A DNA stretch of 64,000 nucleotides from Sphingomonas sp. IW22 (lineage in GTDB: Bacteria > Pseudomonadota > Alphaproteobacteria > Sphingomonadales > Sphingomonadaceae): positions 310,001 to 374,000 of the forward strand of contig NZ_JBGGWB010000002.1 of NCBI RefSeq assembly GCF_041321155.1, in the 5' to 3' direction. A program made the translations under genes and the position numbers. Shown here piece after piece: positions 26,543 through 39,373 of the stretch. The stretch's first letter is position 1. The number at the start of each line of letters is the position of its first letter. The notes beneath the pieces were generated by a model, which saw only the letters and a program-made list of their open reading frames with translations, was not told where the DNA came from and did not search any database.

Positions 26543-27456
26543 CAGAAATAGCCCTCCTGCTTCTTCTTTTCCATCGAGGCGGCCTGATCATGGTCGATGG
26601 CGCGGCCCTGGCGTTCGCTGGTGGTGGTCAGCAGCATTTCCTGCACGACTTCGGAAAGGGTCGCCGCTTCGCTCTCCACCGCGCCGGTCAGTGGGTAGCA
26701 GCCGAGCGTGCGGAACCGGATCGAGCGTTCGACCACCTCATCCCCCTCGCGAAAGCGGAAGCGGTCGTCATCGACCATCAGGATCAGGCCGTCCCGCTCC
26801 ACCGTCGGGCGCGGCGCCGCGAAATAAAGGGGCACGATCTCGATCTGCTCGGCCATGATATATTGCCAGATGTCGAGCTCGGTCCAGTTGGAGATCGGAA
26901 AGACGCGGATGCTCTCACCCTTCGCCTTGCGCGCATTATAGAGGTGCCACAATTCGGGGCGCTGGTTCTTTGGGTCCCAGCGGTGGCTGGCGCTGCGAAA
27001 GCTGAAGACGCGTTCCTTGGCGCGGCTCTTTTCCTCATCGCGGCGCGCGCCGCCGAATGCGACGTCAAACCCGTATTTGTCCAGCGCCTGTTTCAGCCCC
27101 TCGGTCTTCCACATGTCGGTGTGGAGGCCGCCATGGTCGAACGGATTGATCCCCTGCGCCATCGCGTCTGGATTATGGTGGACCAACAATTCCATGCCCG
27201 CCGCCTGTGCCGCGCGGTCGCGCAGGTCATACATCGCCTGAAACTTCCACGTCGTATCGACATGCAGCAGCGGGAAGGGCGGCGGCGCGGGGTAAAAGGC
27301 CTTTTTGGCCAAATGCAGCATGACCGCCGAATCCTTGCCCACCGAATAGAGCATCACCGGGCGTTCGGCCTCGGCCACGACCTCGCGCAGGATATGGATG
27401 CTCTCGGCCTCAAGCCGGCGCAGATGGTTCAGGTTGGTCACACGTTCGTCAGACAC
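26542..27456 (-). CDS. cysD: Sulfate adenylyltransferase subunit 2 (CysD)
   Basis: Catalytic subunit of ATP sulfurylase, making adenosine 5'-phosphosulfate. It has the PP-loop signature [20 protein letters not shown] near residue 37 and [20 protein letters not shown]. The start is a GTG: 27456 ([11 protein letters not shown]) has AAGGA about 12 nt upstream and gives 304 residues, whereas GTG 27480 has no ribosome site. It heads the cysD-cysNC-cysQ-tauE set and ends in TGATG overlap with cysNC. The 254 bp upstream region must hold the operon promoter but I see no clear element. Confidence 0.94.
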   Translation of the reverse strand: MSDERVTNLNHLRRLEAESIHILREVVAEAERPVMLYSVGKDSAVMLHLAKKAFYPAPPPFPLLHVDTTWKFQAMYDLRDRAAQAAGMELLVHHNPDAMAQGINPFDHGGLHTDMWKTEGLKQALDKYGFDVAFGGARRDEEKSRAKERVFSFRSASHRWDPKNQRPELWHLYNARKAKGESIRVFPISNWTELDIWQYIMAEQIEIVPLYFAAPRPTVERDGLILMVDDDRFRFREGDEVVERSIRFRTLGCYPLTGAVESEAATLSEVVQEMLLTTTSERQGRAIDHDQAASMEKKKQEGYF

Positions 27457-27668
27457 GATTGTCCGCTTTCCTTGTCCCACAAGGGCGCGGGTCGCTTCGC
27501 CGCGGCAATGCCCGGCACGACCCGATCCCCCGGTTCGCGATGACCGGCGCGCCGCGTCGACGAACGACGGACATGCCGGGTGCAGGACGCGGAACGTGGC
27601 GGTTCGCGCGGCAGACTTGAACCAATTTTATCTTTTGGCCGCCTTGCAACCAGCATGGGCGGCAGGCC

Positions 27669-27695
27669 GGACATGGGCGCCGGTGGCCCATGTCC
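27669..27695 (-). terminator. 10-bp stem-loop after the zinc alcohol dehydrogenase gene
   Basis: GGACATGGGC and GCCCATGTCC form a perfect 10-bp inverted repeat around a 7-nt loop. It begins 16 bp beyond the alcohol dehydrogenase stop in the transcription direction. There is no T-run, so a rho-independent terminator is possible but not certain; a dimeric protein site in the cysD upstream region is the alternative. Confidence 0.5.
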
Positions 27696-27710
27696 GACAT
27701 ATCCGGGCGA

Positions 27711-28889
27711 TCAGGTGCCGGGTTTCAGGACCACCTTGGTCCAGTCATTCTGCTTGTTGCGGAAATTGGCATAGCCGTCGGCCGCCTGTTCCAGCGGCAG
27801 GCGGTGGCTGATCAGGAAAGTGGTGTCGATCTTTCCTTCCTCAATCATGGCCAGCAGCTTCTTTGTGTATTTCTGCACATGCGTCTGGCCGGTGCCGATC
27901 TTCAGCCCCTTTTCCATCAGCGCGCCCAGCGGGAACTTGTCGGTCATGCCGCCATAGACGCCCGGAATCGACACGCGCCCGCCCTTGCGGACGGCAAGCA
28001 GCGCCTGTTTCAACGCGCTGGCGCGGTCCGCGCCCATGCCGACGGTCTGTTTCGCGATGTCGAGCATGTTGTCGACGGCAAAGCCGTGCGCTTCCATGCC
28101 CACCGCGTCGATCACCGCATCGGGGCCGATGCCGCCGGTCATTTCGTTCAGCGCCTCGCGCACATCCACGTCGTGGAAATTGATCGTCTCACACCCCAAT
28201 CCGGCGGCCAGTTCCAGGCGATGGGGATAATGATCGATGACGATCACGCGCGCGGCGTTCATCAGCTTGGCACTCTGCGCCGCGAACAGCCCGACCGGGC
28301 CTGCGCCCCATACGGCGACCGTATCGCCGGGTTCGATCTGGGCATTTTCAGCCGCCATCCAGCCGGTGGGCAGGATGTCGGACAGGAACAGCACCTGTTC
28401 GTCCTCTAGGTCGTCATTCTCGATCACGATCGGCCCGACGTCGCTATAGGGCACGCGGACATATTCAGCCTGTCCGCCGGGATAACCGCCGGTCATGTGC
28501 GAATAGCCGAACAGCCCGCTCATCGGCTGACCGTAAAGCGTTTCCGAAATCTCGCGCTTGTCGACGGGATTGGAATTGTCGCACGCGCTGTATTGGTGCT
28601 TGTCGCAGAAGAAACAGGTGCCGCAGGCGATGGTGAAGGGCACCACCACCCGCTGCCCCTTTTTCAGGGTCGATCCGGAGCCGGTTTCGACCACTTCGCC
28701 CATGAACTCGTGGCCAAGAATGTCGCCCGACAGCACGCCGGGAATGACACCGTCATACAGATGCAGGTCCGACCCGCAGATCGCGGTCGATGTGACGCGG
28801 ATGATCGCGTCGCGCGGATTGACGATTTCGGGATCGGGATGCGTGTCGACACGTACGTCTTTCTTCCCGTGATAGGTAAGCGCGCGCAT
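27711..28889 (-). CDS. Zinc-dependent alcohol dehydrogenase, formaldehyde-dehydrogenase-like
   Basis: A medium-chain dehydrogenase/reductase using NAD(P) and zinc to oxidise an alcohol or aldehyde adduct. The 392 residues include catalytic-zinc residues in AICGSDLHLYDG and GHEFMGEVVETG, four structural-zinc cysteines in CGTCFFCDKHQYSAC and a Rossmann motif VWGAGPVGLFAA. It belongs to the glutathione-independent formaldehyde dehydrogenase-like subgroup by appearance; the substrate is unknown. The ATG at 28889 shares one base with the upstream SRPBCC gene stop, so the two are coupled. Confidence 0.9.
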   Translation of the reverse strand: MRALTYHGKKDVRVDTHPDPEIVNPRDAIIRVTSTAICGSDLHLYDGVIPGVLSGDILGHEFMGEVVETGSGSTLKKGQRVVVPFTIACGTCFFCDKHQYSACDNSNPVDKREISETLYGQPMSGLFGYSHMTGGYPGGQAEYVRVPYSDVGPIVIENDDLEDEQVLFLSDILPTGWMAAENAQIEPGDTVAVWGAGPVGLFAAQSAKLMNAARVIVIDHYPHRLELAAGLGCETINFHDVDVREALNEMTGGIGPDAVIDAVGMEAHGFAVDNMLDIAKQTVGMGADRASALKQALLAVRKGGRVSIPGVYGGMTDKFPLGALMEKGLKIGTGQTHVQKYTKKLLAMIEEGKIDTTFLISHRLPLEQAADGYANFRNKQNDWTKVVLKPGT

Positions 28890-29509
28890 CAGTTCTTCTC
28901 CCGATCGAGCTGGTTGTTGCTGGTGGGAATTTCGCCCGTTTCCATCAGCGCCTTGAACCGGCGCAGGTCGCGGCGAGCCTGCATTTCGGGTTCGCGCTGC
29001 AGGAGCTTGGCGATGGCCACGCCCAGTGTGCCCGCCGGCGGCGAATAGGCGACGACCAGTTCGACCTGCGTTCCACGATCTCCCGGCGCGTCGCGAAAGG
29101 CGACCCGGCCCTCGGTATCGATGGTCGATCCTTCGACCGATCGCCATGCGATCAGCTCTCCCTGGCGTTCGCTGGCGATTTCGGTGACGACCGTCACGCT
29201 GCCTTCGCCGGGCGCGACGATTTCCCATTCGAAGCGGCCATTACCCACCGGCTTCACCGCGTTCAGATTTTCCATGAAGCGCGGCAGGTTGGTGAAGTCG
29301 CGCCAGAAGGCGAAGAGTTCGGTCCGCGACGGCTTTGCGATCGTCACCGTCTTGCCGACGACGCGGTATCGGCCGAAACGGTCGCGTCTGGCGGTGCGAC
29401 CGGGCGCGCCGCCGGTGCCCGATGGTGGGTTCGAGCTACTGCGCGTCAGGGCGAGCAGCCCGACGGCCAGCGCACCGACGGCGATGGCGGCTTGTGCGCG
29501 GGGCTTCAT
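28889..29509 (-). CDS. Membrane-anchored SRPBCC (polyketide cyclase/dehydrase-like) protein
   Basis: A START/SRPBCC-fold protein of unknown substrate. The 206 residues begin with an N-terminal hydrophobic anchor (AQAAIAVGALAVGLLAL, about residues 5-21) and a low-complexity linker. A cyclase/dehydrase domain follows from about residue 50, with the family-typical AFWRDFTNLPRFMENL. I chose ATG 29509 (MKPRAQAAIAVG) because the open frame upstream has no similarity. It ends in TGATG overlap with the zinc alcohol dehydrogenase gene; this pairing suggests a shared stress or detoxification role, which is inference. Confidence 0.8.
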   Translation of the reverse strand: MKPRAQAAIAVGALAVGLLALTRSSSNPPSGTGGAPGRTARRDRFGRYRVVGKTVTIAKPSRTELFAFWRDFTNLPRFMENLNAVKPVGNGRFEWEIVAPGEGSVTVVTEIASERQGELIAWRSVEGSTIDTEGRVAFRDAPGDRGTQVELVVAYSPPAGTLGVAIAKLLQREPEMQARRDLRRFKALMETGEIPTSNNQLDREKN

Positions 29510-29687
29510 GACAGCGCTCCGGCAATGGGGGAAAGGGGCGAGCAGCGGTTCGGCATGGCGGTCCTCCTTGTCGCGGGGAAAGCGCCTCGAACCCGCGATC
29601 GTTCCGATCCGCACGGTAAAAAGAGCTGTGATTAACATGCGTTATTCGGGTTGGATCGGGTGGCTTGCACCCTCTCTGCAGGGCCGT

Positions 29688-30257
29688 ATGAACCGGCGCG
29701 TGATACGGAAATCCATAATCGCCATGGCGTTGACGCCATTGCTGCTTTCGGCGTGCGCGGGCGGGTTTCGCCCGGTGGCGGATACGCCGGTCAAAGTGGG
29801 GGCGCCCTATCGCGTGCGCGGCGCAACCTATTCACCGGCGGCGGACCCGGCTTACGACATGCTGGGCTATGCCAGCTGGTATGGCAGCGAATCAGGCAAC
29901 CGCACCGCCAATGGGGAGCGGTTTCGGCCCAAATGGATCACCGCGGCCCATACTACCCTGCCGCTGCCCAGCTATGTCGAGGTGACGGCGCTGGATAGCG
30001 GGCGGCGGATGATCGTGCGCGTCAACGATCGCGGCCCGTTCAGCGAGCGTCGGCGGATCATCGATCTGTCACGCGGAGCAGCCGAGCGGCTGGGCCTGCA
30101 TCGCGGCGGCCCGGCGCCTGTGCGTGTCCGCGTCGTCCAGCCCGACGAACGCGACCGTGCCCACCTGCGAAAGGGGAAGCCGGCGCGCGATCTGTCGCCC
30201 GTGTCCGAACGCATCCTCGCCAATCTGCGCGCGCAGCTGGGCGCCGCGCCGGATTAG
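29688..30257 (+). CDS. RlpA-like septal ring lipoprotein
   Basis: RlpA-family proteins are outer-membrane lipoproteins with a double-psi beta-barrel that acts on denuded peptidoglycan glycan strands at division sites. The 189-residue product has a basic N-terminus, hydrophobic core and lipobox LLSACAGG, so it is a predicted lipoprotein. The RlpA core follows (GYASWYGSESGNRTANGERF, then VRVNDRGPF, about residues 60-140). There is no SPOR domain. ATG 29688 was chosen because it gives a proper lipoprotein signal and has AGGG just upstream; ATG 29637 would bury it. It converges on the MarR gene with overlapping stop codons. Confidence 0.88.
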   Translation: MNRRVIRKSIIAMALTPLLLSACAGGFRPVADTPVKVGAPYRVRGATYSPAADPAYDMLGYASWYGSESGNRTANGERFRPKWITAAHTTLPLPSYVEVTALDSGRRMIVRVNDRGPFSERRRIIDLSRGAAERLGLHRGGPAPVRVRVVQPDERDRAHLRKGKPARDLSPVSERILANLRAQLGAAPD

Positions 30258-30733
30258 CTGTGCAGCCGGGTCAGAAGCGCGACCAGCGTTTCGACCTCCG
30301 CCGGGGTGTAGCGCTGTTTCAGCCAGTGTTCGTGTTCGCGAACCGCGACCTTGGCGACTGACAACGCCTCGCGGCCTGCATCGGTCAGGTTCAGCGTCTG
30401 TTTCCGCCGGTCGGATGCCGAGCGCCCGCGTAGCAGATAGCCGCGCCCCTCTAGCCGGTTGACGATGGCCATGGTCGTCGCCCGGTCCATCCGCATCCGC
30501 CGCGCCAGCCCCGCCTGCGCGATGTCGGGGTTGTCGTCGACCAGCCACAGCACGGCGACCTGCTTTTGCGTCAGATCCAGATGGCCGAAGGTTTCGTTGA
30601 AATGGCGATAGACCGCGCCATGCGCCAGGCGGATATGGAACCCGACGATATCGCGGATTTCCCCAATATCGCCGGCATCCTCATCCGGTGGAATGGTGGC
30701 CGCGACCGGCTCTTTTGTCCTCAACATCCGCAT
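30254..30733 (-). CDS. MarR family transcriptional regulator
   Basis: A winged-helix dimeric repressor of the MarR family. The 159-residue protein has dimerisation helices around residues 25-45, the DNA-recognition part (GLARRMRMDRATTMAIVNRL, about residues 75-95) and the wing SASDRRKQTLNLTDAG. ATG 30733 or 30727 are both possible. It is divergent from katG across about 165 bp, so it could regulate katG or itself; no operator is obvious. It overlaps the convergent rlpA-like gene by 4 bp at the stop codons. Confidence 0.87.
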   Translation of the reverse strand: MRMLRTKEPVAATIPPDEDAGDIGEIRDIVGFHIRLAHGAVYRHFNETFGHLDLTQKQVAVLWLVDDNPDIAQAGLARRMRMDRATTMAIVNRLEGRGYLLRGRSASDRRKQTLNLTDAGREALSVAKVAVREHEHWLKQRYTPAEVETLVALLTRLHS

Positions 30734-30869
30734 GGCGTTCCACTGGGGTAAGACACTGCGCCAGCGAAGTCGAGGGGGCCAAGCATCGCTGCAAACGCAC
30801 ACGTCGCTTACTCTGAACGAAACAAGCGGTTGGACGCGGCGCAACCGTAACGCAATCCTCAAGGCATAG

Positions 30870-33116
<2,247 letters not shown>

Positions 33117-33138
33117 GGCCCGGCCCAAGCGAAAGGAC

Positions 33139-33175
33139 AACGCCGCGCTTCCATGTGGGAGCGCGGCGTTTTTTT
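33139..33175. terminator. Rho-independent terminator after katG
   Basis: AACGCCGCGCT, a loop of 10 nt, then AGCGCGGCGTT with a run of Ts: an 11-bp perfect stem. It lies 22 bp after the katG stop and 6 bp before the end of the convergent SulP gene, so it primarily terminates katG. Confidence 0.93.
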
Positions 33176-33181
33176 ACTGGC

Positions 33182-34669
33182 TCAGTGCGGGGTGGCGCCA
33201 AGTTCGACGCCGGTCTTGTCGTGCAACGCGAACCGGTCGATCAGGTCGGCACTGGCGCGGTTATAGCCGATTACCGACACATCCCGTCCACTGCGGCGCA
33301 GCTTGGCCACGATCTTGTCGAGCGCGCCGACGCCGGAAATGTCCCAGAAATGCGCGTCCCGGACGTCGATAGTCACGCGCGCCGCAGGTTCGGCAGTGGC
33401 AAAGGCGCGAGTGAAGCGGTCGACCGAAGCAAAAAAGATTTCGCCCGACACATGATAGGTCGCGTGGTCCGGTGCGGTCTCCACACGCTCGACAGTGAAC
33501 ATCCGCCGCACTTTCCCCGCAAAAAAGATGCCCGACAGCAGCACGCCGGCCAGCACGCCCTGTGCCAGATCGTGGGTGATTACCACGACCGCGACCGTCA
33601 CCAGCATCACCACCGATGATGTCGGCGGATGGCGGCGCAGATTGGGGATCGAGTTCCAGCTGAACGTGCCGATCGACACCATCACCATCACCGCGACCAG
33701 CGCGGGCATCGGAATGCGGCCCACCACCGGGCCAAGCGCGGCGAGCAGAAACAGCAGAAACGCACCCGCGACAAAGGTCGACAGCCGCCCGCGCCCGCCC
33801 GACGTGACGTTGATCACCGACTGGCCGATCATCGCGCAACCGCCCATGCCCCCGACCAGCGCGGCGGCGATGTTGGCGCCACCCTGACCTGCGCATTCCT
33901 GGCGCTTGTTGCTGTCGGTGTCGGTCATGTCGTCGACGATCTGTGCCGTCAGCAGCGATTCGAGCAGTCCCACCGCCGCCATGGTCAGCGAATAGGGCAG
34001 GATGATCCGCAGCGTCTCCAGCGTCAGCGGCACTTGCGGCAAGGCGATGCTAGGCAAGCCTTCGGGCAGGGTCCCCATGTCGCCCACGGTGCGGACGGGC
34101 AGGCCCATGGTGATGCTGATGATCGCCAGTACGACGATCGCCACCAGCGGCGACGGGACCGCCTTGGTCACGCGCGGCAGCAGATAGATGATCGCCAACC
34201 CGCCCGCGACCATCGCATAGCTGTGCCACGTCACACCCGTCAGTTGCGGGATCTGCGCCATGAAGATCAGGATGGCCAGCGCGTTGACGAAACCGGTGAT
34301 GACGGACCGTGACACGAACTGCATCACCAGATCCAGCCGCAACAGACCGGCAACCATCTGGATCAGGCCCATCAGGATGGTCGCGGCGAACAGATATTCG
34401 ACCCCGTGGTCGCGCACCAGTGGCGTCACCACCACAGCGACGGCGGCGGTAGCTGCGGAAATCATGCCGGGCCGTCCGCCAAGGAACGCGATGACCATCG
34501 CAATCGCGACCGATGCGTACAGGCCAACCCGCGGATCGACGCCGGAGATGATGGAGAACCCGATCGCTTCGGGGATCAGCGCCAGCGCGACGACGATGCC
34601 GGCCATGACATCACGGCGCGCGCCGTCGATGCCGGAGAACCATTGGTTCCGATAATTTGTCTCGTTCAT
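33182..34669 (-). CDS. SulP family inorganic anion transporter
   Basis: A SLC26/SulP membrane transporter for sulfate, bicarbonate or another anion. The 495-residue protein has 10-14 hydrophobic segments, with the family motif [20 protein letters not shown] near the first helices. A C-terminal STAS domain (about residues 410-490) is recognisable from [23 protein letters not shown] 34669 is used; a GTG at 34690 is possible and neither has a clear ribosome site. Sulfate is attractive given the cys operon 6 kb away, but bicarbonate transport is equally plausible. Confidence 0.9.
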   Translation of the reverse strand: MNETNYRNQWFSGIDGARRDVMAGIVVALALIPEAIGFSIISGVDPRVGLYASVAIAMVIAFLGGRPGMISAATAAVAVVVTPLVRDHGVEYLFAATILMGLIQMVAGLLRLDLVMQFVSRSVITGFVNALAILIFMAQIPQLTGVTWHSYAMVAGGLAIIYLLPRVTKAVPSPLVAIVVLAIISITMGLPVRTVGDMGTLPEGLPSIALPQVPLTLETLRIILPYSLTMAAVGLLESLLTAQIVDDMTDTDSNKRQECAGQGGANIAAALVGGMGGCAMIGQSVINVTSGGRGRLSTFVAGAFLLFLLAALGPVVGRIPMPALVAVMVMVSIGTFSWNSIPNLRRHPPTSSVVMLVTVAVVVITHDLAQGVLAGVLLSGIFFAGKVRRMFTVERVETAPDHATYHVSGEIFFASVDRFTRAFATAEPAARVTIDVRDAHFWDISGVGALDKIVAKLRRSGRDVSVIGYNRASADLIDRFALHDKTGVELGATPH

Positions 34670-34842
34670 TGGATACCAGAATGCAGCCACATGGGCGCCC
34701 CATCAGGACGAAGGGCGATACGCGAGACCCATGGGTTCATTGTCCGGCGGATCGGCGGCCGGAAGAGCCACCCGGATTTGCACCGGGTCCTTGCGAATAG
34801 GCTCCGCTTAGCCGCGAAATTGCTGCACCGCAACCCGATCCG

Positions 34843-36273
34843 TCAGTTGAGTGCAGTGCCCCCCACCGTCAGGCCGCCGATCAGCACGCTGGGCTGGCCG
34901 ACTCCGGCGGGCACGGCCTGGCCGCCCTTGCCGCACATGCCGACCCCTTCGTCGAGGGCGAAGTCGTTGCCGATCCCTTCCACTTTGGTCATCGCGGTCG
35001 GGCCGTCGCCGATCAGCATCGCGCCCTTGATCGGGGCACCCAACCGGCCATTCTCGATCATATAAGCTTCGGTGCAGGAAAACACGAAGCGGCCGGATAC
35101 GATGTCGACCTGGCCGCCGCCAAAGCTGGTGGCGTAAATGCCGCGCTTCACGCGTGACATCAGTTCCGCCGGATCATCCTGCCCGCCGCGCATGAAGGTG
35201 TTGGTCATCCGCGGCATCGGCGCATGGGCAAAGCTTTCACGCCGGCCGTTACCGGTGGGCGCAACGCCCATGAGCCGGGCATTCAGCCGGTCGTGAATAT
35301 AACCCTTCAGAATGCCGTCCTCTATCAGCACATTTTCCTGCGTCGGCGTGCCTTCATCGTCGATCGACAGCGATCCGCGCTTGCCCGCGATGGAGCCGTC
35401 GTCGACCACGGTCACGCCAGGCGCCGCCACACGCTCACCGATACGGCCCGAAAAGGCCGAGCTGCCCTTGCGATTGAAATCGCCCTCCAGCCCGTGACCG
35501 ACCGCCTCGTGCAGCATCACCCCGCACCAGCCGGGGCCGAGCAGTACCGGCATCTCGCCCGCAGGGGCGGGCACGGCCTCAAGATTGACCAGCGCCTGGC
35601 GCAGCGCCTCATCCACCGCGCGGTTCCAGGTTTCGGGCGCCATGACCCGGTCGTAGAGTTCGCGTCCGCCAATGCCGAAGCTGCCCGATTCGCGGCGGCC
35701 ATTCGATTCGACCACGATGGTCACGTTCAGCCGCACCAGCGGGCGAACGTCGGTCGCAGTGAACCCGTCGGGGCGAACGATCTCCACCACGTTCCACGAT
35801 CCGGTCAGTGCCACGCTGACCTGCGCGACGCGCGGATCGCGCGCGCGAGCGGCAGCGTCGATCGTCTGGCACAGCGCGACCTTCTCGGCAAAGGGCACCA
35901 GGTCGAGCGGGTCGGCGGCGGTGTAAAGGTGGCGGTTGTTGCCGCGCGGCGGCGGTGCCTTTGCCTGACGCGCGGGGTCGATCAGCGCCATGGTGGAGGC
36001 CGCCCGGCGAATCGCATCCGCCGACAGCGCGTTGCCCTGGGCAAAGGCGGTCTGCTCACCGGACACAGCGCGCAGGCCAAAACCCGAATGATTATTGTAG
36101 GACGCGGTTTTCAGCCGCCCGTCGTCGAACCCGAATGCCTCGCTGTGCGAATATTGCAGGTACAGCTCGCCATCCTCGGCACGCGACAGCGCTTCGCCGG
36201 TCAGCTTGAGAGCGGTTTCGGGGTCGAGTGCATCGCCATACAGGAACGCGCGGGGATCGGTGGAAACAGTCAT
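34843..36273 (-). CDS. tldD: Metalloprotease TldD
   Basis: TldD, with TldE/PmbA, forms a zinc metalloprotease that degrades unfolded peptides and matures some modified peptides. The 476-residue protein has the zinc motif HEAVGHGLEGD (HExxxH, about residue 250) and the later conserved SFGGGQVDIVSGRFVFSC, whose Cys is a zinc-ligand candidate. Length and both domains are typical. The partner pmbA/tldE is not in this window. It lies 18 bp before the small zinc-finger gene on the same strand. Confidence 0.95.
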   Translation of the reverse strand: MTVSTDPRAFLYGDALDPETALKLTGEALSRAEDGELYLQYSHSEAFGFDDGRLKTASYNNHSGFGLRAVSGEQTAFAQGNALSADAIRRAASTMALIDPARQAKAPPPRGNNRHLYTAADPLDLVPFAEKVALCQTIDAAARARDPRVAQVSVALTGSWNVVEIVRPDGFTATDVRPLVRLNVTIVVESNGRRESGSFGIGGRELYDRVMAPETWNRAVDEALRQALVNLEAVPAPAGEMPVLLGPGWCGVMLHEAVGHGLEGDFNRKGSSAFSGRIGERVAAPGVTVVDDGSIAGKRGSLSIDDEGTPTQENVLIEDGILKGYIHDRLNARLMGVAPTGNGRRESFAHAPMPRMTNTFMRGGQDDPAELMSRVKRGIYATSFGGGQVDIVSGRFVFSCTEAYMIENGRLGAPIKGAMLIGDGPTAMTKVEGIGNDFALDEGVGMCGKGGQAVPAGVGQPSVLIGGLTVGGTALN

Positions 36274-36291
36274 TCCGCCGATATAGGTGGC

Positions 36292-36519
36292 TCAGCGGCC
36301 TGCACCATCCCCATGGTCGGGCAACTGCGAATGATCGGCGCCGTCAGCCGGGCCACCGATCAGCACGAAGCGGCGGTCGCAATAGCCGCAATCGACATAA
36401 CCGGTTTCGTTGATCTGGAGCCAGACGCGCGGATGTCCCAGCGCGGGTGCGATTTCGCCTGCGCCGTCACAGGCGACACGCGGGGTCGAGGTGCGGATGA
36501 GTTCGGGCGGCGCGATCAT
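36292..36519 (-). CDS. Small zinc-finger (zf-CHCC) protein
   Basis: A 75-residue protein with the CHCC zinc-finger pattern seen in NDUFS6-related bacterial proteins: Cys in VACDGAG, His in ALGHPRVW, and CGYC. The conserved run INETGYVDCGYCDRRFVL is characteristic of the alphaproteobacterial family. Its cellular role is not established. ATG 36519 (MIAPPELIRTS) was preferred over upstream non-similar sequence. It sits between typA and tldD on the same strand. Confidence 0.85.
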   Translation of the reverse strand: MIAPPELIRTSTPRVACDGAGEIAPALGHPRVWLQINETGYVDCGYCDRRFVLIGGPADGADHSQLPDHGDGAGR

Positions 36520-36587
36520 GGCGGTTCGCCTAGCAAGCGAACGCGCGCGCCGCAATTGGCGACGCGCGCGTTCGGGTTGGAGAGGAA

Positions 36588-38426
36588 TTAAGCGGCCTTC
36601 TGGCGGCTCTGGCGCTTGCGCTCGTTCGGGTCGAGGTAACGCTTGCGCAGACGGATCGATTTCGGGGTCACTTCGACCATTTCGTCGTCGTCGATATAGG
36701 CGATTGCCTGTTCCAGCGTCATCTTGCGCGGCGGGGTGAGGCGAATGGCGTCGTCCTTGCCCGACGAACGGATGTTGGTCAGCTGCTTCGCCTTCATCGG
36801 GTTGACCTCAAGGTCTTCCGTCTTGGCGTTTTCGCCGATGATCATGCCCTCGTACAGCGCTTCGCCGTGGCCGACGAACAGGATGCCGCGCTCTTCCAAC
36901 GAGTTAAGCGAATAGGCGTTCGCTTCACCCGTACCGTTGGAGATCAGCACGCCGTTCTTGCGGCCCTCGATCGGGCCCTTGTGCGGACCGTACTTCTCGA
37001 ACAGCCGGTTCATGATGCCGGTGCCGCGCGTGTCGGACAGGAATTCGCCGTGATAGCCGATCAGGCCGCGCGACGGGGCGGAGAAGGTGATGCGCGTCTT
37101 GCCGCCGCCCGACGGACGCATGTCGGTCATTTCAGCCTTGCGCAGGTTCATCTTCTCGACGACCGTGCCCGAAAATTCCTCGTCCACGTCGATGACGACG
37201 GTTTCGTACGGCTCGGTCTTGTTGCCGTTCTCGTCGGTGCCGAACAGCACGCGCGGGCGGCTGATGCCCAACTCGAAACCCTCACGGCGCATCGTTTCGA
37301 TGACCACGCCCAACTGAAGTTCACCGCGACCAGCGACTTCGAAGCTGTCCTTGTCGGCGGCTTCGGTCACGCGGATGGCGACGTTCGATTCGGCTTCGCG
37401 AAGCAGGCGGTCGCGAATCATGCGCGACGTCACCTTGGTGCCTTCACGACCGGCCATGGGCGAATCGTTGACCGCAAAGCGCATCGACAGCGTGGGCGGG
37501 TCGATCGGCTGCGCCTGGATCGGCTGGCTGACCGAGGTGTCGCAGATGGTGTTCGACACGGTCGCGACGGTCAGGCCCGCCAGGCTGATGATGTCGCCGG
37601 CCTTCGCCTCGTCCACCGGTACGCGGTCCAGGCCGCGGAACGACATGATCTTGGACGCACGACCCGTTTCGATGACGTTGCCGTCCATGTCCAGCGCGTG
37701 GATCGGCTGATTGGTGCGGACCGTGCCCTGCTCGACACGGCCGGTCAGGATGCGACCAAGGAAGTTGTCGCGGTCCAGCAGCGTGACCAGGAACTTGAAT
37801 TCCGCATCGGGGTCGACGGCGGGCGGCGGCACATGGGCGACGATCTTTTCGAACATCGGCGTCAGTGTACCTTCGCGCGCTTCCGGATCGGTCGAGGCAT
37901 AGCCGTTGCGGCCCGACGCGAACAGCACGGGGAAATCGAGCTGGTCGTCATTCGCCTCAAGGCTGACGAACAGGTCGAACACCTCGTCCAGCACTTCCTG
38001 GATGCGGGCGTCCGAACGATCGACCTTGTTGACGACGACGATCGGGCGCAGGCCCAGCTTCAGCGCCTTGCCGGTCACGAACTTCGTCTGCGGCATCGCG
38101 CCTTCCGACGAATCGACCAGCAGGATGACGCCGTCGACCATCGACAGGATGCGTTCCACCTCGGCGCCGAAGTCGGCGTGGCCGGGCGTGTCGACGATGT
38201 TGATGCGGACAGAGTTTTCAGGCGTGCCATCGGGCGACCAGTCGACCGACGTCGGCTTCGCAAGGATGGTGATCCCGCGTTCCTTTTCGAGGTCGTTCGA
38301 GTCCATCGCGCGCTCTTCCACGCGCTGATTGTCGCGGAAGGTGCCGGATTGGCGGAAAAGCTGGTCGACGAGCGTGGTCTTGCCATGGTCGACGTGGGCG
38401 ATGATCGCCACGTTGCGGAGTTGCAT
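36588..38426 (-). CDS. typA: Ribosome-associated translational GTPase TypA/BipA
   Basis: TypA/BipA is an EF-G-like GTPase that binds the ribosome and aids 50S assembly and stress adaptation. The 612-residue protein has G1 [14 protein letters not shown] at the N-terminus, the switch region [13 protein letters not shown]3 [16 protein letters not shown] and G4 NKVDR, followed by EF-G-like domains and the TypA-specific C-terminal domain with a basic tail ([18 protein letters not shown]). It is a normal-length, intact copy transcribed as the first gene of a minus-strand group with the zinc-finger gene and tldD. Confidence 0.96.
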   Translation of the reverse strand: MQLRNVAIIAHVDHGKTTLVDQLFRQSGTFRDNQRVEERAMDSNDLEKERGITILAKPTSVDWSPDGTPENSVRINIVDTPGHADFGAEVERILSMVDGVILLVDSSEGAMPQTKFVTGKALKLGLRPIVVVNKVDRSDARIQEVLDEVFDLFVSLEANDDQLDFPVLFASGRNGYASTDPEAREGTLTPMFEKIVAHVPPPAVDPDAEFKFLVTLLDRDNFLGRILTGRVEQGTVRTNQPIHALDMDGNVIETGRASKIMSFRGLDRVPVDEAKAGDIISLAGLTVATVSNTICDTSVSQPIQAQPIDPPTLSMRFAVNDSPMAGREGTKVTSRMIRDRLLREAESNVAIRVTEAADKDSFEVAGRGELQLGVVIETMRREGFELGISRPRVLFGTDENGNKTEPYETVVIDVDEEFSGTVVEKMNLRKAEMTDMRPSGGGKTRITFSAPSRGLIGYHGEFLSDTRGTGIMNRLFEKYGPHKGPIEGRKNGVLISNGTGEANAYSLNSLEERGILFVGHGEALYEGMIIGENAKTEDLEVNPMKAKQLTNIRSSGKDDAIRLTPPRKMTLEQAIAYIDDDEMVEVTPKSIRLRKRYLDPNERKRQSRQKAA

Positions 38427-38516
38427 AGGGTGTCCGTTGGTTTGGCCGCGCCCGTCGCGCGGGGTTCGGGTGGCGCGCTTAGCTCATTTGCTGCGATGGC
38501 GAAAGGGGGGTGCGGT

Positions 38517-39323
38517 TCAGGGGCGGCCAACCCGGTCGATCAGCGCCATGGCGGCGGCGGGGGCGCGTTCTTTTGCGCCGTTGATCATGAACGCGAAAAC
38601 ATCGCGCGGCTTTCGATCGGGCGGGGTGCCGAGCAGCGGCAGGTCACCCGCCTGTCCGCCCGCCGCCCATTCGCGCGCCCAACCGGCAAAGCGGTCGAGC
38701 GTCGCGGCGGGAAAGCCCTGTTCCTCTGCCGCAACGGCATTTTCGAAGCGGGCATAGACGAAATCGCCGCTCACATCGCCAATGCCGGGATATTCGTCGG
38801 ACCACGCGTTGACGATCGCCACCCGGGCAGCCCGGGCCATGCCGATAAAGGCGGGGTCGCGGAAGCTGTCGTGGCGCACCTGCACCGCGTGGCGCAAGCC
38901 GATGCCGCCGTGACTGGCGGGCAACAGCTTGAGGAACGCGCCGAAATCGTCCGCGTCGAATTTCTTTGTGCCCATGAACTGCCACAGGATCGGGCCAAGC
39001 CGGTCGCCCAGCTCGACGATCCCCTGATCAAGGAAACGCGCGATCGATTCGCCTGCTTCACCCAAAATCTTGCGGTTGGTGACGTATCGCGATGCTTTCA
39101 GCGTGAACACGAAGCCGTCGGGCACCGCCTTTGCCCAGTTTGCGAACGTCGCGGGCTTGAAGCTGGAATAATAGGTGCCGTTGACCTCGATCGCGGTCAT
39201 GGCGGCAGCGGCATGTTCCAGCTCGCGCTTGTGCGGCAGCCCTTCGGGGTAAAAGGTGCCGCCGCGCCACGGTTCATAGGTCCAGCCGCCGATGCCGACG
39301 CGAATCGTGCCTGCCGTTGCCAT
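38517..39323 (-). CDS. DUF72 (YecE-like) family protein
   Basis: A conserved TIM-barrel-like protein of unknown function. The 268-residue product has the family hallmarks at the start ([20 protein letters not shown]), then [31 protein letters not shown] and the C-terminal [18 protein letters not shown]. It is 90 bp upstream of typA on the same strand. No catalytic mechanism is established for the family, so I give no function. Confidence 0.9.
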   Translation of the reverse strand: MATAGTIRVGIGGWTYEPWRGGTFYPEGLPHKRELEHAAAAMTAIEVNGTYYSSFKPATFANWAKAVPDGFVFTLKASRYVTNRKILGEAGESIARFLDQGIVELGDRLGPILWQFMGTKKFDADDFGAFLKLLPASHGGIGLRHAVQVRHDSFRDPAFIGMARAARVAIVNAWSDEYPGIGDVSGDFVYARFENAVAAEEQGFPAATLDRFAGWAREWAAGGQAGDLPLLGTPPDRKPRDVFAFMINGAKERAPAAAMALIDRVGRP

Positions 39324-39373
39324 GCTGTCCTCCTGCCCTTCGGCTGCGCCTTAGCAGGGTCTGGCAGCGTGCG

